64,000 bases of DNA. Origin: Streptomyces sp. TRM70350. GTDB taxonomy: Bacteria > Actinomycetota > Actinomycetes > Streptomycetales > Streptomycetaceae. The number at the start of each line of letters is the position of its first letter. Position 1 is the first letter of the stretch. The translations under genes and the position numbers were made by a program. Positions 31,149 through 40,674 of the stretch are shown in pieces. Location of the stretch: positions 1-64,000 of the forward strand of contig NZ_JAHUXH010000026.1 in assembly GCF_019219825.1 (NCBI RefSeq), in the 5' to 3' direction. The notes under the pieces were generated by a model. That model worked only from the letters and a program-made list of their open reading frames with translations, was not told the origin of the DNA and did no database searches.

Positions 31149-33403
31149 GCAGGACGCCTCTGGACACGGTCGAGCACGCGGCCGCTACCCCCGACGTCGC
31201 GCTGCCCTGGGCCGAACTGGGCCTGAAGAAGGACGAGTACGAGCGGATCGTCGAGATCCTCGGCCGCCGCCCGACCGGCGCCGAGCTCGCCATGTACTCG
31301 GTGATGTGGTCCGAGCACTGCTCGTACAAGTCCTCCAAGGTCCACCTGCGCCAGTTCGGCGAGAAGGCACCCCAGTCGGACGCCCTGCTCGTCGGCATCG
31401 GCGAGAACGCCGGTGTCGTGGACGTCGGCCAGGGTTACGCGGTCACCTTCAAGGTGGAGTCGCACAACCACCCGTCGTACGTGGAGCCCTACCAGGGCGC
31501 GGCCACGGGTGTCGGCGGCATCGTCCGCGACATCATCGCGATGGGCGCCCGCCCGGTCGCGGTGGTCGACCCCTTGCGCTTCGGCGCCCCCGACCACCCC
31601 GACACCAAGCGGGTCCTGCCCGGCGTCGTCGCGGGCATCGGCGGCTACGGCAACTGCCTGGGCCTGCCCAACATCGGCGGCGAGGTCGTCTTCGACGCCT
31701 GCTACCAGGGCAACCCGCTGGTCAACGCCGGTTGCGTCGGCGTGATGCGGCACGAGGACATTCACCTCGCGAAGGCGTCCGGCGCGGGCAACAAGGTCAT
31801 CCTGTACGGCGCCCGGACCGGCGGCGACGGCATCGGCGGCGCGTCGATCCTGGCGTCCGAGACCTTCGACGACGCCAAGCCCTCCAAGCGCCCCGCCGTT
31901 CAGGTCGGCGACCCCTTCCAGGAGAAGCTCCTCATCGAGTGCACCCTGGAGGCGTTCGCCGAGAAGCTGGTCGTCGGCATCCAGGACCTCGGCGCGGCGG
32001 GCCTGTCCTGTGCCACGTCCGAGCTGGCCTCCAACGGCTCCGGCGGCATGACGGTCGTCCTCGACGACGTACCCCTGCGCGACTCGACGCTCTCCCCCGA
32101 GGAGATCCTGATGAGCGAGTCGCAGGAACGGATGTGCGCGGTCGTCGAGCCGGGCAAGGTCGACCGCTTCCTTCGGATCTGCGAGAAGTGGGACGTCATC
32201 GCCACGGTCATCGGCGAGGTGACCGACGGCGACCGCCTGGAGATCTACTGGCACGGCGAGAAGATCGTCGACGTCGACCCGCGCACCGTCGCCCACGAGG
32301 GCCCGACGTACGAGCGCCCCTACGCCCGCCCGTCCTGGCAGGACGCCCTCCAGGCCGACGACGCGAACAAGCTGCCGCGCCCGGAGACCTCCCAGGAGCT
32401 GAAGGACCAGGTCCTGCGGCTGGTGGCGTCCCCGAACCAGGCGTCGAAGAAGTGGATCACCTCGCAGTACGACCACTTCGTGCAGGGCAACACCGTCCTC
32501 GCCCAGCCCGAGGACTCCGGCATGATCCGGATCGACGAGAAGACCGGCCTGGGCGTCGCCATCGCGACGGACGGCAACGGCCGGTACGCCAAGCTGGACC
32601 CGTACAAGGGCGCGCAGCTGGCCCTCGCGGAGGCCTACCGGAACGTGGCCACGACCGGCGCCAAGCCGCTCGCGGTCTCGGACTGCCTGAACTTCGGCTC
32701 CCCCGAGGACCCCGCGGTGATGTGGCAGTTCGCGGAGGCGGTACGGGGTCTGGCGGACGCCTGCCAGCAGCTGGGCACGCCGGTGACCGGCGGTAACGTC
32801 TCGCTCTACAACCAGACGGGCGAGGCGGCCATCCACCCGACGCCGGTCGTCGCCGTCCTCGGCGTGATCGACGACGTGGCGCGCCGCACGCCGGTCGCCT
32901 TCCAGGAGGACGGCCAGCTGCTCTACCTGCTCGGCGACACGCGCGAGGAGTTCGGCGGCTCGGCCTGGTCCCAGGTCGTCCACGACCACCTCGGCGGCCT
33001 GCCGCCCGAGGTCGACCTGGAGCGCGAGCGCCTGCTGGCCGAGATCCTGATCTCCGCCTCCCGCGACGGCATGATCGACTCCGCGCACGACCTGTCGGAC
33101 GGCGGCCTGATCCAGGCGGTCGTCGAGTCGGCGCTGCTCGGCGGCAAGGGCGCCCGCCTGGTCGTCCCCGACGGTCTGGACGCCTTCACGTTCCTCTTCT
33201 CCGAGTCCGCGGGCCGCGCCATCGTCGCCGTCCCGCGCTCCGAGGAACTCCGCTTCACCGACATGTGCGGTGCGCGCGGCCTCCCGGCCACCCGCATCGG
33301 CGTCGTCGACGGAGACTCGGTGGACGTGCAGGGCGAGTTCGCACTCTCCCTGGGGGAGCTGCGCGAGGCGCACGAGGGGACGATTCCGGCGCTGCTCGCC
33401 TGA
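31145..33403 (+). CDS. purL: FGAM synthase large subunit PurL
   Basis: The 752-aa product starts at ATG 31145 within the purQ stop. It is the small-type PurL (about 740-770 aa) lacking the glutaminase domain. YSVMWSEHCSYKSSK (about 45-58) holds the conserved His; VESHNHPSYVEPYQGAATGVGG is the ATP-site loop and ISDLGAAGLSCA-like IQDLGAAGLSC the second. It converts FGAR to FGAM with ATP and ammonia from PurQ. A strong terminator follows at 33421. Confidence 0.97.
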   Translation: MSRTPLDTVEHAAATPDVALPWAELGLKKDEYERIVEILGRRPTGAELAMYSVMWSEHCSYKSSKVHLRQFGEKAPQSDALLVGIGENAGVVDVGQGYAVTFKVESHNHPSYVEPYQGAATGVGGIVRDIIAMGARPVAVVDPLRFGAPDHPDTKRVLPGVVAGIGGYGNCLGLPNIGGEVVFDACYQGNPLVNAGCVGVMRHEDIHLAKASGAGNKVILYGARTGGDGIGGASILASETFDDAKPSKRPAVQVGDPFQEKLLIECTLEAFAEKLVVGIQDLGAAGLSCATSELASNGSGGMTVVLDDVPLRDSTLSPEEILMSESQERMCAVVEPGKVDRFLRICEKWDVIATVIGEVTDGDRLEIYWHGEKIVDVDPRTVAHEGPTYERPYARPSWQDALQADDANKLPRPETSQELKDQVLRLVASPNQASKKWITSQYDHFVQGNTVLAQPEDSGMIRIDEKTGLGVAIATDGNGRYAKLDPYKGAQLALAEAYRNVATTGAKPLAVSDCLNFGSPEDPAVMWQFAEAVRGLADACQQLGTPVTGGNVSLYNQTGEAAIHPTPVVAVLGVIDDVARRTPVAFQEDGQLLYLLGDTREEFGGSAWSQVVHDHLGGLPPEVDLERERLLAEILISASRDGMIDSAHDLSDGGLIQAVVESALLGGKGARLVVPDGLDAFTFLFSESAGRAIVAVPRSEELRFTDMCGARGLPATRIGVVDGDSVDVQGEFALSLGELREAHEGTIPALLA

Positions 33404-33420
33404 GCGTCGTCCATACGACC

Positions 33421-33457
33421 GTGAAGGCCCCGCCCGTTGCCAGGGCGGGGCCTTCAC
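33421..33457 (+). terminator. Terminator of purSQL
   Basis: GTGAAGGCCCCGCCC pairs with GGGCGGGGCCTTCAC around a 7-nt loop, 18 bp after the purL stop. Confidence 0.85.
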
Positions 33458-33480
33458 GTCGACTCCCGCGTGCTGACCGC

Positions 33481-34305
33481 GTACGGAAGTTCGCGAACGT
33501 ACTGCTGTGCCTGGTCGCCGTCGCGGGCATCGGCCGGAGCGGCACCGATCTGTGGCGGTACTGGCAGGCCAGGCGGCAGATCGACGAGGCGTGCGCCGGA
33601 CTCGTCCCGCCCGGCCGGGTGCTGGCCCCGTCCCCGGCGGGCGGCACGATCTCGCACCGGGTCGCCGACGAGGGCACGACCGAGCCGGCCGCCGGGCTGC
33701 CCCAGGACTGCGAGATCTTCGGCACCGAGGCGGGGGAGACGTACGGCACGGACAGCGGCGAGCGCTGGTCCTTCACCGGCGCGGTGGGTGCCCTGCCCGC
33801 GGACAGTCCCGTGGTCGCTGACGACCCGCTGGAGAACCTCGTCGATCCCTACGGCAGGCACACCTACCCCCAGCAGCCGCTCGGCGGCGGGATCACCGGC
33901 GTTCTCACCGACTCCGGGGTGGTCGTCCAGCTTCCGTGTGCCGAGGGCAAGGCGGACGGGCGGCCCGTCGGCGCACTGTGGGCGCGGGCCGAGCTGATGG
34001 TGGGATCGAAGTTCACCGACCACGGCCGGCTCACCGCCCACGACCGCGACATCCTCGCCGAGACCGCCGTCCTCACCGCCAACGGTCTCGCCGAGCGGCT
34101 GGGCTGCGCCGACCACCTGTCCGACCCGCCCCAGGACATACCCGCCCTGGCCGAGGACCCGCTTCCGGCCGACCGCGAGCCGCGTGGACCTCTCCGAGGC
34201 GGGCCGCCACGACGTGCTCGTCGAGCCGCAAAGACCCGGCCAGTGGTTCGTCTCCCTGCACTCCTACCTCGGCGAGAACGCGAGGAACGTCCATCTCACG
34301 GGCCC
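33481..34305 (+). pseudogene. Decayed gene after purL with frame switch near 34180
   Basis: From 33481 the frame reads RKFANVLLCLVAVAGIGRSG, a membrane anchor, then RQIDEACAGLVPPGRV and an exported-looking domain to about residue 230 (GLAERLGCADHL). The first codon is GTA, where GTG or ATG would be expected, and no in-frame start with a ribosome binding site is found nearby; the only GTG (33421) lies in the purL terminator. At about 34180 the sense moves to the +1 frame, DLSEAGRHDVLVEPQRPGQW and FVSLHSYLGENARN, which reads on without a stop into the next gene. I infer a pseudogene or a junction left by a deletion that fused two former genes. Confidence 0.55.
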
Positions 34306-34330
34306 GGCCACGACGAAGCCCCCGAGCATT

Positions 34331-34336
34331 AGGCTC
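34331..34336 (+). promoter_or_regulatory. -10 box of a probable leaderless promoter
   Basis: TAGGCT lies seven bases before ATG 34343 with no Shine-Dalgarno sequence, the same arrangement as at purD. Confidence 0.45.
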
Positions 34337-34342
34337 ACCGCC

Positions 34343-35140
34343 ATGCCCCCGGCCAAGAAGCGCACCCGCACCTACGACCCCGCCAGGACCCGCGCGGCCG
34401 TGCTGGCCCAGTTCGGCGCCGTCCGGGAAGCCGTCCGGACGCTCACGCCCGAGCAGCTCGCCCTGCCCACCCGCCTGGCCGACTGGACCGTACGTGACCT
34501 GGTCGCGCACACCGGGATGGCCCTCGCGGCCGTGACCAGGCTGCTCCGTGAGCCCGAGCCGGTGCGGCAGGACGCCCAGTTGCTCGACTGGCCCTCCGCC
34601 ATCGCAGCCGACGCCCCCGCCATCGCCGACACCGCCCGTCACCTGGCCGAACAGCACCCCGACCTCGACGCGCACCTCGCCGCCGTCGAGCGGCGCTTCA
34701 CCGCCGACCTCGACGCCCACCCGGGCGCCCGGCTGCTTCCCACCAGCGCCGGCGCGCTCCCCCTGGCCGACTACGTCGTCACCCGCACCGTCGAGCTGGT
34801 CGTCCACACCGACGACCTGAACGCCGCCGTGCCGGGGCTACAGATCCCGTACGACCGGCAGGCCCTCGCCGCGGCGACCCGGCTGCTCGCCGACGCGCTC
34901 GCCGCGAAGGCCCCCGGCGGTTCGACCGAGGTGCGGATCCCGCCGTACGCCGTGGTGCAGTGCGTCGAGGGGCCGAGGCACACCCGGGGCACGCCGCCGA
35001 ACGTCGTCGAGACCGACCCGCTGACCTGGATCCGACTCGCGACCGGCCGCCTCAGCTGGCAGGAGGCGGTCACCAACGCCAAGGTGAGCGCGAGCGGGGA
35101 GCGGGCCGATCTGGAGAAACTCCTTCCGCTGATGTCGTGA
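34343..35140 (+). CDS. Maleylpyruvate isomerase-like / sterol carrier family protein
   Basis: The 265-aa product starts at ATG 34343, just after a TAGGCT box; the frame is open upstream through a decayed gene, which is not counted. Residues 25-160 form a DinB-like helical bundle of the mycothiol-dependent maleylpyruvate isomerase N-terminal type (LADWTVRDLVAHTG; VVTRTVELVVHTDDL with metal-type histidines). The C-terminal part (RIPPYAVVQCVEG, DPLTWIRLATGRLSW) is the SCP2-like tail. Related proteins act on small thiol conjugates; the substrate is unknown. It stands alone between purL and purF. Confidence 0.83.
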   Translation: MPPAKKRTRTYDPARTRAAVLAQFGAVREAVRTLTPEQLALPTRLADWTVRDLVAHTGMALAAVTRLLREPEPVRQDAQLLDWPSAIAADAPAIADTARHLAEQHPDLDAHLAAVERRFTADLDAHPGARLLPTSAGALPLADYVVTRTVELVVHTDDLNAAVPGLQIPYDRQALAAATRLLADALAAKAPGGSTEVRIPPYAVVQCVEGPRHTRGTPPNVVETDPLTWIRLATGRLSWQEAVTNAKVSASGERADLEKLLPLMS

Positions 35141-35197
35141 GACCCGGTGATGTCCTGGGACGGGAACCAACCACCCCACCCGCCCCGTCGAAGCGGC

Positions 35198-36010
35198 ATG
35201 TACAGGCAGAAGCAGCGCATCACCCTCACCGCGGCCGTCGCGCTCCTCCCCCTCGCCGCCGCCTGCGGCAGCGAGCAGGCGGGCAGTACGACCGCCGACG
35301 TCAAAAAGCCCGTCACGGGCGTTCACTGGGCCGTCGACAGCGTCACCGTCGACGGCAAGAAGCACGAGGCCCCCACCGACGCGCACGTCACGATTGACGA
35401 GAGCGGCACGGCCCAGGGCAACTACGGCTGCAACCACTTCAGCGCGCAGGCGTCCTTCGACGGCGACCGCGTCCGGCTCGGCGACGCGACGGTGACCGAG
35501 ATGGCCTGCGCGGAGGAGCCCATGGCCTTCGAGGAGAACCTCGCCCGCACCTTGGCCGACGGCCCCCTGAAGACGGAGGTCAGCGGCGACCGCCTGACCC
35601 TCACCACGGGCGCGGGCGACACCGTCCGCCTGACGGAGGAGCGCCCGGCCCCGCTGTACGGGACGAAGTGGACGGTCACGACCCTCGGCGAGGGCGGCCC
35701 GGACGGGGTCGCCGAGCCCCTCCCCGAGGGCGCCGAGGGCACGGCGCACCTCACCTTCGACAAGGCCACCGGCACGGTCAGCGGCCGCCTCACCTGCAAC
35801 AAGGTCAACGCCGAGGCCACCGTCCGCGACGGCCGCATCACCCTCGGGCCGGCGTCCACGACGCGCATGATGTGCGAAGCCTCACTCATGGCAGTCGAAA
35901 AGCGTCTCCTGCGTCTCTTCGACGGCACCGCGAGCTACCGCCTGGAGCACCGCACCCTCACGCTGACCAGCGAAAACGGCGAGACGGTGACGGCTGTCGC
36001 CGAGCGTTGA
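35198..36010 (+). CDS. META-domain lipoprotein
   Basis: The 270-aa product starts at ATG 35198, giving a lipoprotein signal MYRQKQRITLTAAVALLPLAA with lipobox LAAAC. Two META (HslJ-like) domains follow in tandem, each with GNYGCNHFSAQ-like or GRLTCNKVNAEA and ending MACAEEPM or MMCEASLM; the paired cysteines recur in both. META domains occur in heat-shock or stress proteins of the envelope and their function is not established. The lipid anchor puts it on the outer face of the membrane. An upstream in-frame ATG (35147/35150) would spoil the signal peptide. Confidence 0.87.
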   Translation: MYRQKQRITLTAAVALLPLAAACGSEQAGSTTADVKKPVTGVHWAVDSVTVDGKKHEAPTDAHVTIDESGTAQGNYGCNHFSAQASFDGDRVRLGDATVTEMACAEEPMAFEENLARTLADGPLKTEVSGDRLTLTTGAGDTVRLTEERPAPLYGTKWTVTTLGEGGPDGVAEPLPEGAEGTAHLTFDKATGTVSGRLTCNKVNAEATVRDGRITLGPASTTRMMCEASLMAVEKRLLRLFDGTASYRLEHRTLTLTSENGETVTAVAER

Positions 36011-36058
36011 CCCCTTACCGCCCGGTATCCCCAATTCGGACCAGTGGTCGACCTCGCC

Positions 36059-36064
36059 TACACT
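36059..36064 (+). promoter_or_regulatory. -10 box of purF
   Basis: TACACT lies seven bases before the purF GTG with no Shine-Dalgarno sequence, suggesting a leaderless purF transcript. TTCGGA eighteen bases upstream could be a weak -35. Confidence 0.45.
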
Positions 36065-36071
36065 CGGTGGC

Positions 36072-37598
36072 GTGCCACGTGGTGACGGTCGACTCAATCA
36101 CGATCTGCTTCCCGGTGAGAAAGGCCCCCAGGACGCCTGCGGCGTCTTCGGTGTCTGGGCTCCGGGCGAAGAGGTCGCAAAGCTCACGTACTTCGGGCTC
36201 TACGCCCTCCAGCATCGGGGTCAGGAATCCGCGGGAATCGCGGTCAGCAACGGCTCCCAGATCCTCGTCTTCAAGGACATGGGCCTGGTCTCGCAGGTCT
36301 TCGACGAGACCTCACTCGGCTCCCTGCAGGGACACATCGCGGTCGGCCACGCCCGCTACTCCACAACCGGCGCCTCGGTGTGGGAGAACGCCCAGCCGAC
36401 GTTCCGCGCCACCGCGCACGGCTCCATCGCGCTCGGCCACAACGGCAACCTGGTCAACACCGCCCAGCTCGCCGAGATGGTCGCCGACCTGCCCAAGCAG
36501 GACGGCCGTACCACCCGGGTCGCCGCCACCAACGACACCGACCTGCTGACGGCCCTGCTGGCCGCCCAGGTCGACGCCGACGGCAAACCGCTGACCGTCG
36601 AGGAAGCCGCCCCCGTCGTGCTGCCGCAGGTCAGGGGCGCCTTCAGCCTCGCCTTCATGGACGAGCACACCCTGTACGCCGCCCGCGACCCGCAGGGCAT
36701 TCGCCCGCTCGTCCTGGGCCGCCTGGAGCGCGGCTGGGTCGTCGCCTCCGAGACCGCCGCCCTGGACATCGTCGGCGCCAGCTTCGTCCGCGAGGTGGAG
36801 CCGGGCGAGTTCCTCGCCATCGACGAGAACGGCCTGCGTTCCTCCCGATTCGCGGACGCGAAGCCCAAGGGCTGTGTCTTCGAGTACGTGTACCTGGCCC
36901 GCCCCGACACCGACATCGCCGGCCGGAACGTGTACCTCTCCCGCGTCGAGATGGGCCGCCGCCTCGCCAAGGAGGCCCCCGTCGAGGCCGACCTGGTGAT
37001 ACCGACCCCGGAATCCGGCACCCCGGCCGCCATCGGCTACGCCGAGGCCTCCGGCATCCCGTTCGGTGCGGGCCTGGTGAAGAACGCGTACGTCGGCCGT
37101 ACGTTCATCCAGCCCTCCCAGACCATCCGCCAGCTCGGCATCCGGCTGAAGCTGAACCCGCTGAAGGAAGTCATCAAGGGCAAGCGGCTGGTCGTCGTCG
37201 ACGACTCGATCGTCCGCGGCAACACCCAGCGCGCCCTGGTCCGCATGCTCCGCGAGGCCGGCGCCGCCGAGGTGCACATCCGGATCTCCTCGCCGCCGGT
37301 GAAGTGGCCGTGCTTCTTCGGCATCGACTTCGCCACCCGCGCCGAGCTCATCGCCAACGGCATGACCATCGACGAGATCGGCACCTCGCTCGGCGCCGAC
37401 TCCCTGGCGTACATCTCCATCGACGGCATGATCGAGGCGACCACCATCGCCAAGCCGAACCTGTGCCGCGCCTGCTTCGACGGCGAGTACCCGATGGAGC
37501 TCCCGGACCCCGAGCTGCTGGGCAAGCAGCTCCTGGAGACCGAGCTGGCGGCCGGGCCCGCCGCCACGGCTGCCACGGACGCGATCCGCCGCCCGTAG
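36072..37598 (+). CDS. purF: Amidophosphoribosyltransferase
   Basis: The 508-aa product starts at GTG 36072. A 22-residue propeptide precedes the catalytic cysteine of the Ntn-hydrolase glutaminase (QDACGVFGVWAPG). The phosphoribosyltransferase half has the PRPP motif VVVDDSIVRGN (about 373-383). Cysteines in CFFGIDFA and CRACFDGEYP fit the iron-sulfur type of the Bacillus/actinobacterial enzyme. It commits PRPP to purine synthesis and is the usual point of feedback inhibition. purM follows 43 bp downstream. Confidence 0.97.
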   Translation: MPRGDGRLNHDLLPGEKGPQDACGVFGVWAPGEEVAKLTYFGLYALQHRGQESAGIAVSNGSQILVFKDMGLVSQVFDETSLGSLQGHIAVGHARYSTTGASVWENAQPTFRATAHGSIALGHNGNLVNTAQLAEMVADLPKQDGRTTRVAATNDTDLLTALLAAQVDADGKPLTVEEAAPVVLPQVRGAFSLAFMDEHTLYAARDPQGIRPLVLGRLERGWVVASETAALDIVGASFVREVEPGEFLAIDENGLRSSRFADAKPKGCVFEYVYLARPDTDIAGRNVYLSRVEMGRRLAKEAPVEADLVIPTPESGTPAAIGYAEASGIPFGAGLVKNAYVGRTFIQPSQTIRQLGIRLKLNPLKEVIKGKRLVVVDDSIVRGNTQRALVRMLREAGAAEVHIRISSPPVKWPCFFGIDFATRAELIANGMTIDEIGTSLGADSLAYISIDGMIEATTIAKPNLCRACFDGEYPMELPDPELLGKQLLETELAAGPAATAATDAIRRP

Positions 37599-37641
37599 GC
37601 GCCCGTCACACCTGCCGTACGACACGAAGGTTCTCATCGCC

Positions 37642-38709
37642 ATGTCTGAGACAACTGGTGCCAGCTACGCAGCTGCGGGCGTCGACATCGAAGCGGGCGA
37701 CCGCGCGGTCGAGCTGATGAAGGAGTGGGTGAGGAAGACGCAGCGCCCCGAGGTCCTCGGCGGCCTCGGCGGCTTCGCCGGCCTCTTCGACGCCTCCGCC
37801 CTCAAGCGCTACGAGCGCCCCCTGCTCGCCTCCGCCACGGACGGCGTCGGCACCAAGGTCGACATCGCCCGGCAGCTCGGGGTCTACGACACCATCGGCC
37901 ACGACCTGGTCGCGATGGTCATGGACGACATCGTGGTGTGCGGCGCCGAGCCGCTGTTCATGACCGACTACATCTGTGTCGGCAAGGTCCACCCCGAGCG
38001 GGTCGCCGCCATCGTCAAGGGCATCGCCGGGGGCTGTGTGCTGGCCGGCTGCGCCCTGGTGGGCGGTGAGACGGCCGAGCACCCCGGGCTGCTGGGCGAG
38101 GACGACTTCGACGTCGCCGGCGCCGGTACGGGCGTGGTGGAGGCCGACCGGCTGCTCGGCGCGGATCGTATCCGAACGGGTGACGCGGTCATCGCCATGG
38201 CGTCCTCCGGACTTCACTCGAACGGGTACTCGCTGGTCCGGCACGTGCTGCTGAACCAGGCGGGCCTGTCCCTCGACGCCCACATCGAGGATTTCGGCCG
38301 CACCCTCGGCGAGGAGCTGCTGGAGCCGACGAAGATCTACTCGCTGGACTGCCTCGCGCTCACCCGCACCACCGAGGTGCACGCCTTCAGCCACATCACC
38401 GGCGGCGGACTCGCGGCCAACCTGGCCCGGGTGATCCCGGACGGCCTGCACGCGATCGTCGACCGCTCCACCTGGACACCGGCGCCGGTCTTCGACCTCG
38501 TCGGCAGGACCGGTGACGTCGACCGCCTGGAGCTGGAGAAGACCCTCAACATGGGCGTCGGCATGATCGCGATCGTCCCGGAGGAGTCCACCGAGGTGGC
38601 CCTCGCCACCCTGGCCGACCGCGGGGTCGACGCATGGGTCGCCGGTGAGATCACGGACCGGGGCGAGCACACGACGGGCGCGGCCCTCGTGGGGACGCAT
38701 TCACACTAA
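37642..38709 (+). CDS. purM: Phosphoribosylformylglycinamidine cyclo-ligase
   Basis: The 355-aa product starts at ATG 37642 (SETTGASYAAAGVDIEAGDR). The ATP-site loop is ASATDGVGTK (about 65-74), followed by GHDLVAMVMDDIVVCGAEP and ASSGLHSNGYSLVR, all typical of AIR synthetase. It closes the imidazole ring of AIR from FGAM. It is probably cotranscribed with purF and terminates at 38745. Confidence 0.97.
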   Translation: MSETTGASYAAAGVDIEAGDRAVELMKEWVRKTQRPEVLGGLGGFAGLFDASALKRYERPLLASATDGVGTKVDIARQLGVYDTIGHDLVAMVMDDIVVCGAEPLFMTDYICVGKVHPERVAAIVKGIAGGCVLAGCALVGGETAEHPGLLGEDDFDVAGAGTGVVEADRLLGADRIRTGDAVIAMASSGLHSNGYSLVRHVLLNQAGLSLDAHIEDFGRTLGEELLEPTKIYSLDCLALTRTTEVHAFSHITGGGLAANLARVIPDGLHAIVDRSTWTPAPVFDLVGRTGDVDRLELEKTLNMGVGMIAIVPEESTEVALATLADRGVDAWVAGEITDRGEHTTGAALVGTHSH

Positions 38710-38744
38710 AAGCGCCGTCGGCTGACGCCCTGCGGGCAGCACAG

Positions 38745-38778
38745 AACCCGGTCGGTGACCGAGGTCACCGACCGGGTT
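38745..38778. terminator. Bidirectional terminator between purM and DUF3073 gene
   Basis: A perfect 16-bp stem (AACCCGGTCGGTGACC with its complement) closes a 2-nt loop, lying between convergent genes; it can serve both. Confidence 0.85.
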
Positions 38779-38794
38779 GCTGTTCAGTGCAAGG

Positions 38795-39049
38795 TCAAGC
38801 GCCGCGACGGTGACGCGAGGACTCGTCGTCCTCGTCCTCGTCGTCGTCCTCATAGAGGTCGGCGTACCGTGCGTACAGGTCGTCGTCGTGCTCATCGTCC
38901 TCGAACCGGTCACCGTTCGTGTTCGGTGACGTGTTCGACGTTGATGCGCCCAGCTCCTCGGCCAGGCGTGAGAGGTCCGTCCCACCGCTGTTGTACTTCA
39001 GCTGGCGGGCGACCTTCGTCTGCTTGGCCTTGGCCCGGCCGCGCCCCAT
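38795..39049 (-). CDS. DUF3073 protein
   Basis: The 84-aa product starts at ATG 39049 with the family N-terminus MGRGRAKAKQTKVARQLKY, a basic helix conserved in actinobacteria. The second half is highly acidic (DDEHDDDLYARYADLYEDDDED), then a short basic tail. The charge split suggests binding to a basic or nucleic acid partner. No function is established for the family. Confidence 0.92.
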   Translation of the reverse strand: MGRGRAKAKQTKVARQLKYNSGGTDLSRLAEELGASTSNTSPNTNGDRFEDDEHDDDLYARYADLYEDDDEDEDDESSRHRRGA

Positions 39050-39352
39050 GGCTCGACCCCCTCAACGACGGGGCTCGACGGCCCCAGAGTCTTGACACGC
39101 GTTCATGATCCGGAACGGGCTCCCCGTGGAGAGACCGGTCCGTAGGGCTTCCACGGTACCTGAGCCCGCGCCCATACGGTACGTCGCCCGCAGCACGCGC
39201 GTGTGCCCAGAACCTTTGAGGCGCCCTGTCCTCGCTGGTCAGTGGCGATTTTAACCACTTATTGGCGGACGACCCGCCGGTCGAAGTGAGAGTTCTCTCC
39301 AACTGTCCACCGGCAGGTACCGCTCCATCCCACGGATGGGCCCCGCGGAACG
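39050..39352. other. Intergenic region between vdh and DUF3073 gene
   Basis: Nothing is assigned with confidence. Minus-strand TGTCAAGACTCTGG near 39090 could be part of the DUF3073 promoter. No hairpin terminator for vdh was recognised. Confidence 0.4.
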
Positions 39353-40453
39353 TCACCATCCGCGGGCCGCGCGACCCTCCGCCATCCGCTGTTCGGCGAT
39401 CCGGTCGGCCGCGGCGGCCGGCGGAATCCCATCGTCCTTCGCACGTGCGAATATGGCCAGCGTGGTGTCGTAGATCTTGGCCGCCTTCGCCTTGCACCGG
39501 TCGAAGTCGAAGCCGTGCAGTTCGTCGGCCACCTGGATGACCCCACCGGCGTTCACCACGTAGTCGGGCGCGTAGAGGATCCCGCGGTCGGCGAGGTCCT
39601 TCTCGACACCCGGGTGGGCGAGCTGGTTGTTGGCCGCGCCGCACACCACCCGCGCGGTCAGCACCGGAACGGAGGAGTCGTTCAGCGCCCCGCCGAGCGC
39701 GCACGGGGCGTAGATGTCGAGGCCCTCGACGCGGATCAGCGCGTCGGTGTCGGCGACCGCCGTGACGCTCGGATGCCGCTCCGTGACCCGGCGTACGGCC
39801 TTGGCGCGCACGTCCGTGACGAACACCTCGGCGCCCTCCGCCATCAGGTGCTCCACCAGGTGGTGGCCGACCTTGCCGACGCCGGCGATGCCGACCCGGC
39901 GGCCGCGCAGCGACGGGTCGCCCCACAGATGCTGGGCGGACGCGCGCATGCCCTGGTAGACGCCGAAGGCGGTGAGGACGGAGGAGTCACCGGCGCCGCC
40001 GTTCTCCGGGGAGCGCCCGGTGGTCCAGCGGCACTCGCGGGCCACGACGTCCATGTCGGCGACGTACGTACCGACGTCACAGGCGGTGACGTACCGGCCG
40101 CCCAGCGAGGCCACGAACCGGCCGTAGGCCAGCAGCAGCTCCTCGGTCTTGATCCGCTCGGGGTCGCCGATGATCACGGCCTTGCCGCCTCCGTGGTCCA
40201 GCCCGGCCATGGCGTTCTTGTACGACATCCCGCGCGCGAGGTTGAGCGCGTCGGCGAGGGCCTCGGCCTCGTTCGCGTACGGATAGAAGCGGGTACCGCC
40301 GAGCGCGGGGCCCAGGGCGGTGGAGTGGATGGCGATCACGGCCTTCAGGCCGCTCGCGCGGTCCTGGCAGAGCACGACTTGCTCATGACCGCCCTGGTCC
40401 GAGTGGAAAAGGGTGTGCAGTACATCAGCAGGTGCGCCGGTTACGTCGGTCAC
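39353..40453 (-). CDS. vdh: Valine (Glu/Leu/Phe/Val) dehydrogenase
   Basis: The 366-aa product starts at GTG 40453, close to the 364-aa Streptomyces enzyme. The catalytic lysine lies in MAGLDHGGGKAVI (about 80-92), a second Lys in ARGMSYKNA, and the NAD-binding Rossmann motif is RVGIAGVGKVGHHL (about 186-199). NAGGVIQVADELHG near residue 310 is conserved in the branched-chain group. The enzyme oxidatively deaminates valine and related amino acids, feeding branched precursors to catabolism and polyketide synthesis. Confidence 0.93.
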   Translation of the reverse strand: MTDVTGAPADVLHTLFHSDQGGHEQVVLCQDRASGLKAVIAIHSTALGPALGGTRFYPYANEAEALADALNLARGMSYKNAMAGLDHGGGKAVIIGDPERIKTEELLLAYGRFVASLGGRYVTACDVGTYVADMDVVARECRWTTGRSPENGGAGDSSVLTAFGVYQGMRASAQHLWGDPSLRGRRVGIAGVGKVGHHLVEHLMAEGAEVFVTDVRAKAVRRVTERHPSVTAVADTDALIRVEGLDIYAPCALGGALNDSSVPVLTARVVCGAANNQLAHPGVEKDLADRGILYAPDYVVNAGGVIQVADELHGFDFDRCKAKAAKIYDTTLAIFARAKDDGIPPAAAADRIAEQRMAEGRAARGW

Positions 40454-40674
40454 GGTGGTGACTCCTGAGGTAAAGAGCGGCGATCGGACGGGGTCCCGTG
40501 CGGGTGGCGGGGCCTGTGAGCACGAGATTAGAGCCTCCGGGCCGCGCCGACCGGGCAGTGCTCAGGATCACCTCCGCACGGAGTACGTCCGTGCGACGAT
40601 TTGCATAGTTTTCCCGCGCGTTTGTGAGCGGGTTCCGCAGGTTTCCCCGGCAGGCGGCGGGGGAGGGAGCAGGC

